Both the position numbers and the translations under genes were made by a program. From NCBI GenBank assembly GCA_963776935.1, contig CAVZOP010000008.1:213099-277098 (forward strand): DNA of 64,000 nt, written 5' to 3'. Positions 35,459-44,230 of the stretch are shown here, one piece after another (within the stretch, counting starts at the first letter, position 1; the number at the start of each line of letters is the position of its first letter). Below the pieces are notes generated by a model. It ran no database searches, was not told the DNA's origin, and saw only the letters and a program-made list of their open reading frames with translations. This stretch comes from JALOLG01 sp963776935 (lineage in GTDB: Bacteria > Actinomycetota > Acidimicrobiia > Acidimicrobiales > Ilumatobacteraceae).

Positions 35459-36621
35459 ATGAGCACATGGCAGCCGTCCCCAGAGCACAAGTTCGCGTTC
35501 GGTCTGTGGACCATCGGGTTCCAGGGGCGGGATCCGTTCGGCGACGTCACCCGAGCACCCATCGAACCGTGGGAGTTCGTGTACCGGCTCGCCGATCTCG
35601 GCGGCTGGGGCGTGAGCTTCCACGACGATGACCTCATCCCGCCGGACGCCACGCCCGGCGAACGCGATGACATCCTCGACAAGTTCCGCAAGGCGCTCGA
35701 CTCGACCGGGATCGTCGTGTCGATGGCGACCACGAACCTGTTCTGGCACCCCGTGTTCAAGGACGGTGCGTTCACGTCGGCCGACCGCGACGTACGTCGC
35801 TTCGCGATCCAAAAGACGATGCGAGCGATCGATCTCGGCGTCGAGCTCGGCGCCGAGACCCACGTGTTCTGGGGCGGCCGCGAAGGCGTCGAGGCCGTTG
35901 CCGCCAAGCCACCGCTCGACGCGCTCGTCCGATACCGCGAAGCGTTGAACTTCCTGTGCGACTACGTCCGCGATCACGGCTACCCGACGCGGTTCGCGCT
36001 CGAGCCGAAGCCGAACGAACCCGCGGCGACACGTTCCTGCCCACGATCGGTCACGCGCTGGCCTTCATCCAGACCCTCGACCATCCCGAGATGGTGGGCC
36101 TCAACCCGGAGGTCGCCCACGAGACGATGGCCGGGCTCAACGTGTACCACGGGCTGGCCCAGGCGATCGACGCCGGGAAGTTGTTCCACATCGACCTGAA
36201 TGCGCAGCAGATCGGTCGCTACGACCAGGACCTGCGCTTCGGGTCGGAAGGCATCAAGGACGCCTTCTTCGTCGTCAAGTTGCTCGAAGAGTCGGGATAC
36301 GACGGACCGCGGCACTTCGATGCCCGCCCGTACCGGATGGAGGACGCCGAGGGCGCGTGGGACTTCGCGGCCGGGTGCATGCGGACGTACCTCGCCCTCG
36401 CCGCCAAGGCCAAGCGGTTCGCCGACGATCCCGACATTCGCGAAGCGCTCGAGGAATGCGGAGCGACCGAGCTCACGGAGCCGACCGTCGGTCCGTACTC
36501 GACGGATGTGGCTCGCACGCTCGCCACCGAGAGATTCGAGCCGGACGCGATGGCCGAGCGCGGCTATCGCAACGAACGCCTCGACCAGCTCGTGATCGAT
36601 CTCATCCTCGGCCTCCGCTAG
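35459..36621 (+). pseudogene. xylA: xylose isomerase, frameshifted
   Basis: Converts xylose to xylulose. Reconstructed at about 387 aa, the size of the class-I actinobacterial enzymes. Conserved segments are FGLWTIGFQGRDPFG, GVSFHDDDLIP (catalytic His), FWGGREG, ALEPKPNEP (metal Glu), LNPEVAHE and LFHIDLNAQ (metal Asp). A base is missing in the C-run at about 36020-36022, so NEP runs off frame; the continuing RGD-TFLPTIGHALAF is in the next frame. ATG 35459 follows AAGGAG (35446-35451) by seven bases. The likely partner xylulokinase is not in the window. Confidence 0.9.
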
Positions 36622-36707
36622 CCCGGCTGACCGGACCCCGCCGGCAGTGTCCGGCGAAGTCGACGAGGAGCGGTCAGACTGGTGCGATCGCCGGAGCTAC
36701 CGACGCA

Positions 36708-37250
36708 CTGATTGAGCCCGCACGGCGACGCCAACCGGCCTACGGACTGGTCACGCGGGTTCTGCACTGGTTGACGGTGGCCGCCCTCGCCACGCAGTTC
36801 ACCATCGGATACCTCCTCGACGCCGGTGACAGTGGTCGCGGTCGGGGCCGGGGCCGGGGTGGCGACTCCGGTCGTGGAAGGGGCCGTGGTGGCGATCTCG
36901 ACGTGTTCGGTGAGGACCGGTTGCTCACCGCCCACGTCCTCGTCGGTGGGACGATCCTCCTCCTGGCTGCCGTCCGGCTCTCCTGGCGACACCACAGTTC
37001 GCTGCCACCGTGGGCGGAAGGCCTCTCGGCCACAGAGCGCACCATCGCGGACTGGACGGAGCGCAGTCTCTATCTGTTGCTGTTCGTGATCCCGCTCACG
37101 GGGCTCTGGCTCGTGCTGGTCTCCGACGACTCCCTGGCGTTTCATGTCGCCAGCCACATCGCGTTCTTCTTCGCCGTCGCGGCCCACGTCGGGCTGATCC
37201 TCAAGCATCAGTTGATCGACCGCGACGGGCTCTTACGTCGCATGGTCTGA
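36708..37250 (+). CDS. cytochrome b561-like membrane protein with Gly/Arg-rich loop
   Basis: About 180 aa, four membrane segments of the cytochrome b561 (prokaryotic di-heme) type. Heme-type histidines are in TRVLHWLTV, LLTAHVLVGG, HVASHIAFFF and VAAHVGLILKHQL. A Gly/Arg repeat (GRGRGRGG, twice, about 36830-36898) sits in the loop after the first segment where relatives are short. No ATG, GTG or TTG occurs between the xylA stop and the first helix; CTG 36708 is my least bad start, so either an unusual start or an indel is present. Function likely quinone or superoxide redox. Confidence 0.65.
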   Translation: MIEPARRRQPAYGLVTRVLHWLTVAALATQFTIGYLLDAGDSGRGRGRGRGGDSGRGRGRGGDLDVFGEDRLLTAHVLVGGTILLLAAVRLSWRHHSSLPPWAEGLSATERTIADWTERSLYLLLFVIPLTGLWLVLVSDDSLAFHVASHIAFFFAVAAHVGLILKHQLIDRDGLLRRMV

Positions 37251-37498
37251 GCGGGCAGCGTCCGCAACCATGTGGCGTTGCGACCGATGAAACTCTCGGC
37301 CGCCGTTTCAATCGGTGATTGTGGTGTCCGCCGCGACCAGATGGTGACACCCCCGTTGACGCGGTGCCAGGTATCCCCCTTGGCGGCTCTCAGGGTTCAA
37401 AGAGGGACTTCCCGGATGTAGCTCGCGCGACGTTCGTCGTACGTTCGTCGTGTGACCCCGGCCGACGAGTTGAGCGCCGCCGGGAGCATGGGGATGCC

Positions 37499-38428
37499 GT
37501 GAGTGCGGTGATCGAGATCGACGCGCTGCACAAGAGCTACCGACGTCGCCGGGGCGGGCGGGTGCGGGCGCTCGACGGGCTCGAGCTGTCGGTGCGGGCG
37601 GGCGGAGTGTTCGGGTTCTTGGGGCCGAACGGGTCCGGCAAGACCACGACGATTCGCTGTCTTCTCGGGCTCGCCCGCCCGACGTCCGGCCGGTGCCGCG
37701 TGCTCGGTGTCGAGTCACCCGATCACCTGTCCGAGGTGATCGGGAGGGTGGGAGCGCTGGTCGAGGGCCCTGGAGTCAACCCGGGCGTGTCGGGCCGCCA
37801 GGCGCTGACGGTTCTGGCAACCACTGCCGGCATCGGACGTCACGTGGTCGACTCGACGCTCGAACGCGTCGGGCTCGGCGAGCGGGGTGACGATCTGGTG
37901 CGGGGCTATTCGCTTGGCATGCGACAGCGCCTCGGGATCGGTATCGCACTGTTGAAGGATCCTGAGCTGCTCGTCCTCGACGAGCCGTCGAACGGCCTCG
38001 ACCCGGCGGGCATCCGTGAGGTGCGCGAGCTGGTCCGTGGCCTTGGCGCGGAGGGGCGCACCGTGTTCCTGTCGAGCCATCTGCTCGGTGAGGTGGAGCA
38101 GGTCTGTGACGAGGTGGCGATCGTCGCCGGCGGCCGCACCGTTGCCCACGGTTCCGTTGCCGACGTGCTGGCCGGCACTCGACCATCGGCGATGTGGGTC
38201 AAGGTCAGCGACATCGCCGCCGGCACCGACACGCTGCAGCGAGCCGGGCTACGCGCCGAGCCCGACGGTGACCGCATTCGCGTCGAGGTGATCGTCGAGC
38301 GGGCAGAAAGCGTCACTCGGGCCCTTGTGGCGGACGGTCTCTATCCGACGGAGCTGCGCCCGGTCGAGACCAGCCTCGAGGACGCCTTCTTCGCCCTCAC
38401 GGACCAGTCGAGCGAAGGAGACCCATGA
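37499..38428 (+). CDS. ABC transporter ATP-binding protein (drug/CcmA type)
   Basis: 309 aa. Walker A GPNGSGKTTTIR, Q-loop region GALVEGPGVNPGVSGRQ, signature YSLGMRQRLGIGIALL, Walker B ELLVLDEPSNGLDP and H-loop FLSSHLL. A C-terminal about 80-residue extension (ETSLEDAFFALTDQ) is typical of the exporter-type subunits. GTG 37499 is preceded by GGGAG. An 11-base tandem repeat, ACGTTCGTCGT (37430-37451), lies just upstream. Its partner permease overlaps its stop by four bases. Confidence 0.85.
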   Translation: MSAVIEIDALHKSYRRRRGGRVRALDGLELSVRAGGVFGFLGPNGSGKTTTIRCLLGLARPTSGRCRVLGVESPDHLSEVIGRVGALVEGPGVNPGVSGRQALTVLATTAGIGRHVVDSTLERVGLGERGDDLVRGYSLGMRQRLGIGIALLKDPELLVLDEPSNGLDPAGIREVRELVRGLGAEGRTVFLSSHLLGEVEQVCDEVAIVAGGRTVAHGSVADVLAGTRPSAMWVKVSDIAAGTDTLQRAGLRAEPDGDRIRVEVIVERAESVTRALVADGLYPTELRPVETSLEDAFFALTDQSSEGDP

Positions 38429-39351
38429 CGCGCCTGTTGGCCGCTGAGCTGCGCCGGGTCGCGGCGCGCCGGCTGGTCCGCCTGACCGTCGCCGTCGCCC
38501 TTCTCGGGATCGCGTTGGGTGGGGTCGCGGCGTTCGTGTGGAGCGATTCCCTCTCCGAGGAGACCTACCAACAACGGCTCGACGACGCCGAGGCGCGTCG
38601 GGACACCCAGGAGGAGGAGACCGAAGCCTGTCTGAACGCCAACGGCGTGAACCGCGGCGACGAGGTCTCCGACGAGATCATCGAGCAGTGCTTCCCCAAA
38701 GAGTTCGTCGAGGTCGACGATCCGCGGTTCCGTCGAAGTCGCCTCAACGGCATCCTCCAGGGGGCGAGCGGTGGGCTCGCGGTCGTCGGTTGGGCGCTCG
38801 GTGCCTCGCTGGTGGGTGCCGAGTTCGCGTCGCGCAGCATGACGACCTTGTTGACCTGGGAGACGCGGCGCTGGCGGGTGTTCGTGGCCAAGACCGTCGC
38901 GGTGATCGCCTCCACCGCATTGTTCGCGCTCGTCGCGCTCGTGCTCCTCGCACTGGCGATGTGGCCGGCGCTCGCTCTGCATGGAGCGCCGCTCAGACCG
39001 GACGATCCGACGCTCGCCGAGCTGGCGGGCACCGCCGCCCGTGGCGTTGCCCTCGCCTCTCTCGCGTCAGGCATCGGCCTGGCCATCGCGACGCTCGGTC
39101 GCAACACGGCCGCCGCGCTCGGAGCCGGCTTCGCGTACGTCATCGTCTTCGAGAACATCCTCGGCAGCTTCATCGAACGGTGGCGTCGTTGGCTGCTGCT
39201 GGGCAACATCATCGTGTTCGTCTCCGGACGCAACAACGGCGGCGACATTCCGGGCCGCACCGTCACGGCCGCCGCCGTTTTCCTGATCGCAGTGGCCGTC
39301 ACGCTGTTGGTCGCGGCCGCGACCGCGTTCCGCACACGCGACGTGGCTTGA
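38425..39351 (+). CDS. ABC exporter permease (ABC-2 type)
   Basis: 308 aa. One N-terminal membrane segment, a large external loop with two cysteines (ACLNAN, EQCFPK) that could form a disulfide, then five more segments (LVGAEFASRSMTTLLTWE is the cytoplasmic motif found in ABC-2 permeases). ATGA overlap with the ATPase gene makes them a pair. Substrate unknown; antibiotic or lipid export are common roles. Confidence 0.75.
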   Translation: MTRLLAAELRRVAARRLVRLTVAVALLGIALGGVAAFVWSDSLSEETYQQRLDDAEARRDTQEEETEACLNANGVNRGDEVSDEIIEQCFPKEFVEVDDPRFRRSRLNGILQGASGGLAVVGWALGASLVGAEFASRSMTTLLTWETRRWRVFVAKTVAVIASTALFALVALVLLALAMWPALALHGAPLRPDDPTLAELAGTAARGVALASLASGIGLAIATLGRNTAAALGAGFAYVIVFENILGSFIERWRRWLLLGNIIVFVSGRNNGGDIPGRTVTAAAVFLIAVAVTLLVAAATAFRTRDVA

Positions 39352-39422
39352 CCTGACCGCGACGCGAGACGCTTCGAACGCAGACCACGGGGGCACCGTG
39401 GACGATGTGCGATTCTGGCGAC

Positions 39423-40343
39423 ATGACGGACGGCAGCAGACGAGCGGTACTGGCAGCGTTGTTCGCCAACCTCGGGATCGCCATCGCCAAGTTCGTCGGC
39501 TACGTCATCACCCAGTCGGCAGGCATGCTCGCCGAAGCGATCCACTCTCTGGCCGACTCCGGCAACCAGGCGCTGTTACTGCTCGGAGGCAGCCGGGCCC
39601 GCAAGCGAGCGACCCCGGTCCACTCGTTCGGCTATGGACGCGAGCGCTACTTCTGGTCGTTCGCCGTCTCGCTGGTGTTGTTCTCGATCGGCGGCTTGTT
39701 CGCGCTCAGCGAGGGAATCGAGAAGCTGCGTCATCCGCACGAGATCGAGAGCGTGTGGGTGGCGATCGGCATCCTGATCTTCGCGATCGCGCTCGAGACG
39801 TACTCGCTGCGGACGGCGATCAAGGAGGTCCAACACGTCAAACCGGCGGGCGTCGGCTGGTGGCAGTTCATCCGCACCTCGAAGCAGCCTGAGTTGCCAG
39901 TCGTGCTGCTCGAAGACATCGGTGCCGAGGTCGGTCTGTTCGCAGCCCTCGGAGGGATCGCGATGGCCGAGGTCACCGGCGATCCACGGTGGGATGCAGC
40001 GGGATCGGTCGTGATCGGCGTCCTGCTGATCGTGATCGCGATCGTGCTGATGATCGAGATGAAGGGGCTTCTGATCGGCGAGTCGGCGAGCACGTCCGAC
40101 GAGGACGCGATCGTTGCCGCACTCACTGCCGCCGAAGACGTCACGACGTTGATCCACCTCAAGACGCAGCACATCGGACCCGACGAGATTCTCGTCGCGG
40201 CCAAGCTCGAGTTCGACGGGACGCTCACGTTCGCCCAACTCACCGGATCGATCAACGCCGCCGAACGACGTGTTCGTGACGCGGTGCCCGCGGCGCGGGT
40301 GATCTACATCGAGCCCGACATGCGCAGGCAACCATCCGCCTGA
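39423..40343 (+). CDS. cation diffusion facilitator family transporter
   Basis: 306 aa. Segment 2 carries AEAIHSLADSGNQ, with the H/D of the CDF metal site, and segment 5 carries LLEDIGAEVGLF. Six membrane segments and a C-terminal ferredoxin-like domain (TLIHLKTQHIGPDEILVAAKLEF) complete the fold. It exports divalent metal (Zn, Mn, Fe or Co) against protons. The H-x3-D rather than D-x3-D site in helix 2 favours Zn-like specificity, by family knowledge. ATG 39423 chosen over 39405. Confidence 0.85.
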   Translation: MTDGSRRAVLAALFANLGIAIAKFVGYVITQSAGMLAEAIHSLADSGNQALLLLGGSRARKRATPVHSFGYGRERYFWSFAVSLVLFSIGGLFALSEGIEKLRHPHEIESVWVAIGILIFAIALETYSLRTAIKEVQHVKPAGVGWWQFIRTSKQPELPVVLLEDIGAEVGLFAALGGIAMAEVTGDPRWDAAGSVVIGVLLIVIAIVLMIEMKGLLIGESASTSDEDAIVAALTAAEDVTTLIHLKTQHIGPDEILVAAKLEFDGTLTFAQLTGSINAAERRVRDAVPAARVIYIEPDMRRQPSA

Positions 40344-40371
40344 CGGCCGGTCACGTACGAGTTCAGCCGCG

Positions 40372-40722
40372 TCAGTTGGCAGATCCGAGGTAGACCAGAT
40401 TGCCGGCGGGATCCCGCGTGCGGGCAACACGTTCGCCCCACCGTTGGTCCTCTGGCTCGGCAACGATCGGCGCGCCGGCCGCCGCCAGCAGCGCCAGGGT
40501 GCCGTCGACGTCTTCGACGTACACCCAGAACCCGAAACGGTCGGCGGCGACTGCGCCTCCTGCCCCGATACCGATGCTCGAGGTACCGCGTTCCATTGTC
40601 ACGAACCCCGGCTCGCCGTCGGGTGGGAACTGGTACGTCTGTGTGAAGCCGAGCTGTTCGTAGAACGCTCGCGTTGCCGGGAGATCCTCGACGCTGATGA
40701 TCGGGAACGCTCGATCGGTCAT
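40372..40722 (-). CDS. VOC-family (glyoxalase/bleomycin-resistance-like) protein
   Basis: 116 aa with two beta-alpha-beta-beta units: PIISVEDLPATRAFYEQLGF and the later FGFWVYVEDVDGTLALLAAAG, ending ARTRDPAGNLVYLG. Metal-site residues are not complete, as in many VOC proteins. Convergent with the CDF gene. Role unknown; resistance or isomerase functions are typical of the family. Confidence 0.8.
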   Translation of the reverse strand: MTDRAFPIISVEDLPATRAFYEQLGFTQTYQFPPDGEPGFVTMERGTSSIGIGAGGAVAADRFGFWVYVEDVDGTLALLAAAGAPIVAEPEDQRWGERVARTRDPAGNLVYLGSAN

Positions 40723-40808
40723 CCCACCAGGATTGCACGACCATCCGAGAGCCGCCGTTTCGAGGGCGGATGGGCGTTCGGCCGCTGGTCACTGACGAGG
40801 TCGGTCGC

Positions 40809-41399
40809 TCACGGAGCGTCGGCGACTACGGGTCGCTCACGTGGCGCACGGTCGGGACGGCTGGGCCGCGGCCGGGGGCGGCCGAGGATCACCCGGACCA
40901 GGGCGGCGGTCACCGCCGCCATGGTGAGCACCATCGCGACCGCTTGGTAGACGCGGTTGCGCACGTCGGTGCCGGCGAGGCCGGCATGCACGACGGCGAG
41001 CCACACGAGGCCGTAGCTGCTCATGTGCACCCACCGCCACAGCGGCTTGGGGATCTTCTTCATCAGCAACGACGTGCCGTAGACGACGACCAAGAGGTAG
41101 AGGGCGATCACGCCCAGCGTCACAGCAAGCGGTTCCCAGGCGGACGTTCCCGGGACCAGGACCTCCTTCCACCCGAAGTGCACGAAGTTGTCGGCGACGA
41201 GACCGGCGACGTGCAACGCGGTACCGACCACGGCGAGCGTGCTGAACCAACGGTGCATCGCGAGCAGCCACGCCGGTCGGTCGACGGCCTTCATCGCCCG
41301 TGTCGCGAGGAGCACGCCGAGGACCAGGCTGGCGACCAGCAGCGCGGCAGCCATCATCCCGCCGGCACGTGCCAGGTACCACCAGATCTTGTCGTTCAT
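40809..41399 (-). CDS. ferric-reductase-like transmembrane protein
   Basis: 196 aa, about six membrane segments opening IWWYLARAGGMMAAALL. Histidine pairs for heme-like binding are in LAMHRWFSTLAVVGTALHVAG and VHMSSYGLVWLAVVHAGLAG, the pattern of ferric-reductase-like (MsrQ-like) cytochromes. The cytoplasmic tail is Arg/Pro-rich. It starts ATGA-coupled to the apbE stop, so it probably supplies electrons to, or works with, the flavinylated partner of that system. The operon faces a two-component system. Confidence 0.75.
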   Translation of the reverse strand: MNDKIWWYLARAGGMMAAALLVASLVLGVLLATRAMKAVDRPAWLLAMHRWFSTLAVVGTALHVAGLVADNFVHFGWKEVLVPGTSAWEPLAVTLGVIALYLLVVVYGTSLLMKKIPKPLWRWVHMSSYGLVWLAVVHAGLAGTDVRNRVYQAVAMVLTMAAVTAALVRVILGRPRPRPSRPDRAPRERPVVADAP

Positions 41400-42396
41400 G
41401 GTGTGCTGCTCGTGGCCTCGGCGAAGGCGTTCCAGGCGCGGTTGTGCTCGACCGTGCCATCGGCGTGGCTCACGCGTGCGGCCAACCCCAGGCCGTCGAG
41501 CTCGTCGAGTCGGTCGCGGAGTGCCGATGGCCCAGCGGCTCCGGCGACGACGAGCGCCTTGGTCCACGCCTCGGCCCATGCCGCGGTACCGGCCACAACG
41601 GTGGTTTGCCGGGCGACCCCGACGACCGGCACGCCGTGGTGCGGGTCGATCAGGTGATGCGCCGTCGCACCGGTCGGCGTGATCCACGTCCGGTGTTCGG
41701 TGCCTGATGTCGCGACCCCCCCGGCGAGCAGGCGGATGCACTCCTGGGTGTCTCGCCCATCACCGTTGCTCGCGTCGAGGCCGTGATGGCTGCGGTCCTG
41801 GCTGACCGCGATCCGCCACCCCTCGCTCTCGGCGGCGTCGCCGCGCACCGCGATGTCGCCGCCGATGTCGATCAGCACGCCGCGCGCGCCCGAGACATGA
41901 TCGCGTCGGCCACCATGTCGGCCGCGAGCCCCTTGCCGATGCCACCTGCGTCCAACGCGGTGTGCGGCGGCAATTGCACGATGGAGTGCCGCACGTCGAC
42001 GCCGATCAGATCCGGTCGCCCTCGCCACGCGATGCCGGCGGCGAGCGATGTCGAGCCGGTGGCTGCGCACCAACTGTGGCTGTAGCCGAGCGCGACGAGC
42101 GGGACCAACAGGGTCGGGTCGAAGGCTCCGCCTGTCGCTCGCCACGCATCGATCATCGCCCCGACGAGTCGCACCGTCGATGGCTGGACGCGCCGCGGTG
42201 CTCCGTCCGCCAGGTTCAGCCGCGTGATGTCGCTGTCGGGGAGGAACCGGCTCCACGCCCGTTCGAGATCGTCGATGTGTTCACGCGCCGCGGTGAGCAG
42301 ATCGTCCGGTCCGACGATGACCGCGGTCGCACGGCAGCCCATCGCCCGGAAGGCGACGCGCGACACGTCGAGCGCGCGGCGATGGTCGGTCGTCAT
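41396..42396 (-). pseudogene. apbE: ApbE-family FAD:protein FMN transferase, frameshifted
   Basis: Transfers FMN from FAD to Thr of a target protein outside the membrane. N-terminal part: AMGCRATAVI, HIDDLERAWSRFLPDSDITRLN, DAGGIGKGLAADMV; C-terminal part: LIDIGGDIAVRG, WITPTGATAHHLIDPHHG and GTAAWAEAWTKALVVAG. The two lie in different frames, with the break at a GCGCGC run at about 41881-41890 (two bases extra or one missing). Reconstructed at about 332 aa. It is upstream of the ferric-reductase-like gene and downstream of two Pro/Thr-rich anchored proteins, one of which may be its substrate. Confidence 0.8.
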
Positions 42397-42420
42397 GTCG
42401 TGTCGGCATGGATCGACTCC

Positions 42421-42882
42421 TCAGCTCGACGGCTGGGTCGTCGCCACGGGCGGCGCCACGGTCGACGGGACCGGCGTTGGTGGCGGCGTCGCCACGGGGA
42501 TCTCGATCGGCGCGGCGGGCGCGACCGGCGGGGCCGTCATGGCCGGCGGCGCGGCGGCCGCGGCGTCGGCGGGCGCGACGGTCTCCGTTGGGAGCGGCGG
42601 AGCGATCGGTGTGGGGGCGAGGAGGGTCGTGGGTGTCGTGGTCACGATCGGTGATTCGCTCGCGATGGTCGCCGGCGTCGCGACCGTTGCCACCTGATCG
42701 GCCCATCCCATCCACGCCATCAGCCCGAGCAACAACGAACCCGAGATGCCGGCGGTGAGGATCCGCGCCCCCTGTGCCGGCGGCCCGGTGTGCGCCCGGA
42801 GCGATGCGAGCTTGGCCGCCCGCTCGGCCGCACCGGTCGTGTCGACGTCGGTCGACTCTGGCTCGGCCGTGGCGTCAGTCAT
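42421..42882 (-). CDS. single-pass membrane protein with Pro/Ala/Thr-rich tail
   Basis: 153 aa: a charged cytoplasmic N-terminus (about 40 residues), one membrane helix (ILTAGISGSLLLGLMAWMGW), then an extracytoplasmic Pro/Thr/Ala-rich tail without obvious fold. The tail has the composition of cell-wall-spanning linkers. Its start overlaps the preceding gene's stop by eight bases, and apbE follows by 24 bases. Function unknown; a scaffold for the flavin-based redox set is a guess. Confidence 0.6.
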   Translation of the reverse strand: MTDATAEPESTDVDTTGAAERAAKLASLRAHTGPPAQGARILTAGISGSLLLGLMAWMGWADQVATVATPATIASESPIVTTTPTTLLAPTPIAPPLPTETVAPADAAAAAPPAMTAPPVAPAAPIEIPVATPPPTPVPSTVAPPVATTQPSS

Positions 42883-43423
42883 CGTCGTCGGTCCTCAGCG
42901 ACGTGCCGACGACACCGAACAGCAAATTGGCCTCGAATCGCACCTCGCGGTCATCGGAGCGCAGCCGAACCTCGATGTTGTGGGCGTCTTCGTGCTCCGC
43001 TTCCTTCACGTACCAGCCCGGCGCGGGGTCGACCGACACGATCGTGAGGACGTCACCGGCCGTCGACAACGTGACCGTTCCGCCGTCGCCCACCTGGTAG
43101 ACGCCGGTCGCCTGCTCGGCTGGGTTCGTGACCGGTGGTTGCGCCACGGTCGTCTCGACGGGTGCGCTCGGCGGCGCTGCCACCGTGACCGTCGTGGCTG
43201 GGACCGTCGAGGCCGGCGTGCCCGGAGCGGTGGCGGGAGGAGTCGTGCCCGACGGCAGCGGCACCGACGCCGGTAAGGGTTGGGCGGGTGCGCTCGCCGG
43301 GGCTGGCGAAGCATTCGTCGCTCCACCATCGGTCTCGAGCACCTTGGTGTTGACGAGCGCTGCCGCCGAGCCTGCAAACAGAACTCCCGCGATCGAAAGG
43401 ATGGCCGCGAGTCGTGGCTTCAT
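42875..43423 (-). CDS. secreted/anchored protein with Pro/Thr-rich linker
   Basis: 182 aa from ATG 43423: a signal anchor (LAAILSIAGVLFAGSAAA), a Pro/Ala/Thr linker with KVLETDGGATNAS near the membrane, then a C-terminal folded region (TGVYQVGDGGTVTLSTAGDVL to the end). The GGAT motif recalls, weakly, the SGAT-type flavinylation site used by ApbE; this is speculation. First gene of the operon, directly beside the response-regulator direct repeats. ATG 43423 was chosen over 43507, which precedes the signal anchor with no logic. Confidence 0.55.
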   Translation of the reverse strand: MKPRLAAILSIAGVLFAGSAAALVNTKVLETDGGATNASPAPASAPAQPLPASVPLPSGTTPPATAPGTPASTVPATTVTVAAPPSAPVETTVAQPPVTNPAEQATGVYQVGDGGTVTLSTAGDVLTIVSVDPAPGWYVKEAEHEDAHNIEVRLRSDDREVRFEANLLFGVVGTSLRTDDDD

Positions 43424-43447
43424 ACGAGCGACGGTACGGGGGCACCG

Positions 43448-43486
43448 TCCAAGGCCTGCCGCGAGAACGTCCAAGAAACATCCAAG
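43448..43486. promoter_or_regulatory. direct repeats TCCAAG in the divergent intergenic region
   Basis: Three TCCAAG hexamers at 43448, 43470 and 43481. Spacing is 22 and 11 bases, i.e. on one DNA face, as OmpR/PhoB-type regulators prefer. They lie between the redox operon (minus, start 43423) and the response-regulator gene (plus, start 43559). Confidence 0.5.
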
Positions 43487-43558
43487 ATCCTGCCCGCGCG
43501 TCGACAAAGACGCCGCGTCGTCGCCTCACCCGGCAACGATCACGGTCACAATGGCAAC

Positions 43559-44230
43559 GTGAGGATTCTTCTCGTCGAGGACGATCGCTCGATCGCGAGT
43601 TCGCTCGTCGAGGGACTGCACGCGGCCGGTCACGACGTCACCCACGTCAGCACCGGAACACAGGCGTTGGCCCGTTGGACTGACCACGACATGGTGCTGC
43701 TCGATCTCGGGCTGCCCGACATGGACGGTCGCGACGTGTGCCGTGCCCTCCGCGCCCGCACCAATGCTCCGATCATCATGTTGACGGCGCGAAGCGAGGA
43801 GTTCGATCGAGTGCTCGGGCTCGAGCTCGGCGCCGACGACTACGTCACGAAACCGTTCAGCTTCCGGGAGTTGGTCGCCCGCATCCGCGCTGTCAGCCGG
43901 CGCACCAACGACATGGATGCTCCCGGCGAGGTCCTCGCGACGCAACAGGTCGGCGAGCTGGTGATCGATCGGCGGACCCGTCGGGTACATCTGGGTCAGG
44001 ACGAGCTGCAGTTGACGGCCAAGGAGTTCGACGTGCTGGCCTATCTCGCGTCTGACGTCGGCACGGTCAGGACCCGGACCGACATCCTTCACAGCGTGTG
44101 GGACGAGCACTGGTACGGCCCGACCAAGACGGTCGATGCTCACGTCGCGTCGATCCGCAAGAAGCTCGGCAACAGCGAGTGGATCACGGCCGTTCGTGGG
44201 GTTGGGTTTCGCCTGGAGCCGCCGGCGTGA
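43559..44230 (+). CDS. OmpR-family response regulator
   Basis: 223 aa. Receiver domain: VRILLVEDDRSIA (acidic pocket), MVLLDLGLPDMDGRDV (phospho-Asp), IIMLTARS and DYVTKPFSFRELV (Lys). The C-terminal winged helix has LQLTAKEFDVLAYLASD and the trans-loop TVDAHVASIRKKLG with GVGFRLE. GTG 43559 opens the domain directly. Its stop overlaps the kinase start. It probably binds the TCCAAG repeats upstream. Confidence 0.9.
   Translation: MRILLVEDDRSIASSLVEGLHAAGHDVTHVSTGTQALARWTDHDMVLLDLGLPDMDGRDVCRALRARTNAPIIMLTARSEEFDRVLGLELGADDYVTKPFSFRELVARIRAVSRRTNDMDAPGEVLATQQVGELVIDRRTRRVHLGQDELQLTAKEFDVLAYLASDVGTVRTRTDILHSVWDEHWYGPTKTVDAHVASIRKKLGNSEWITAVRGVGFRLEPPA

Noticed and set aside
36631..36654. CCGGAC/GTCCGG hairpin after xylA
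   Set aside because: Short arms and GC-rich context; not a convincing terminator.
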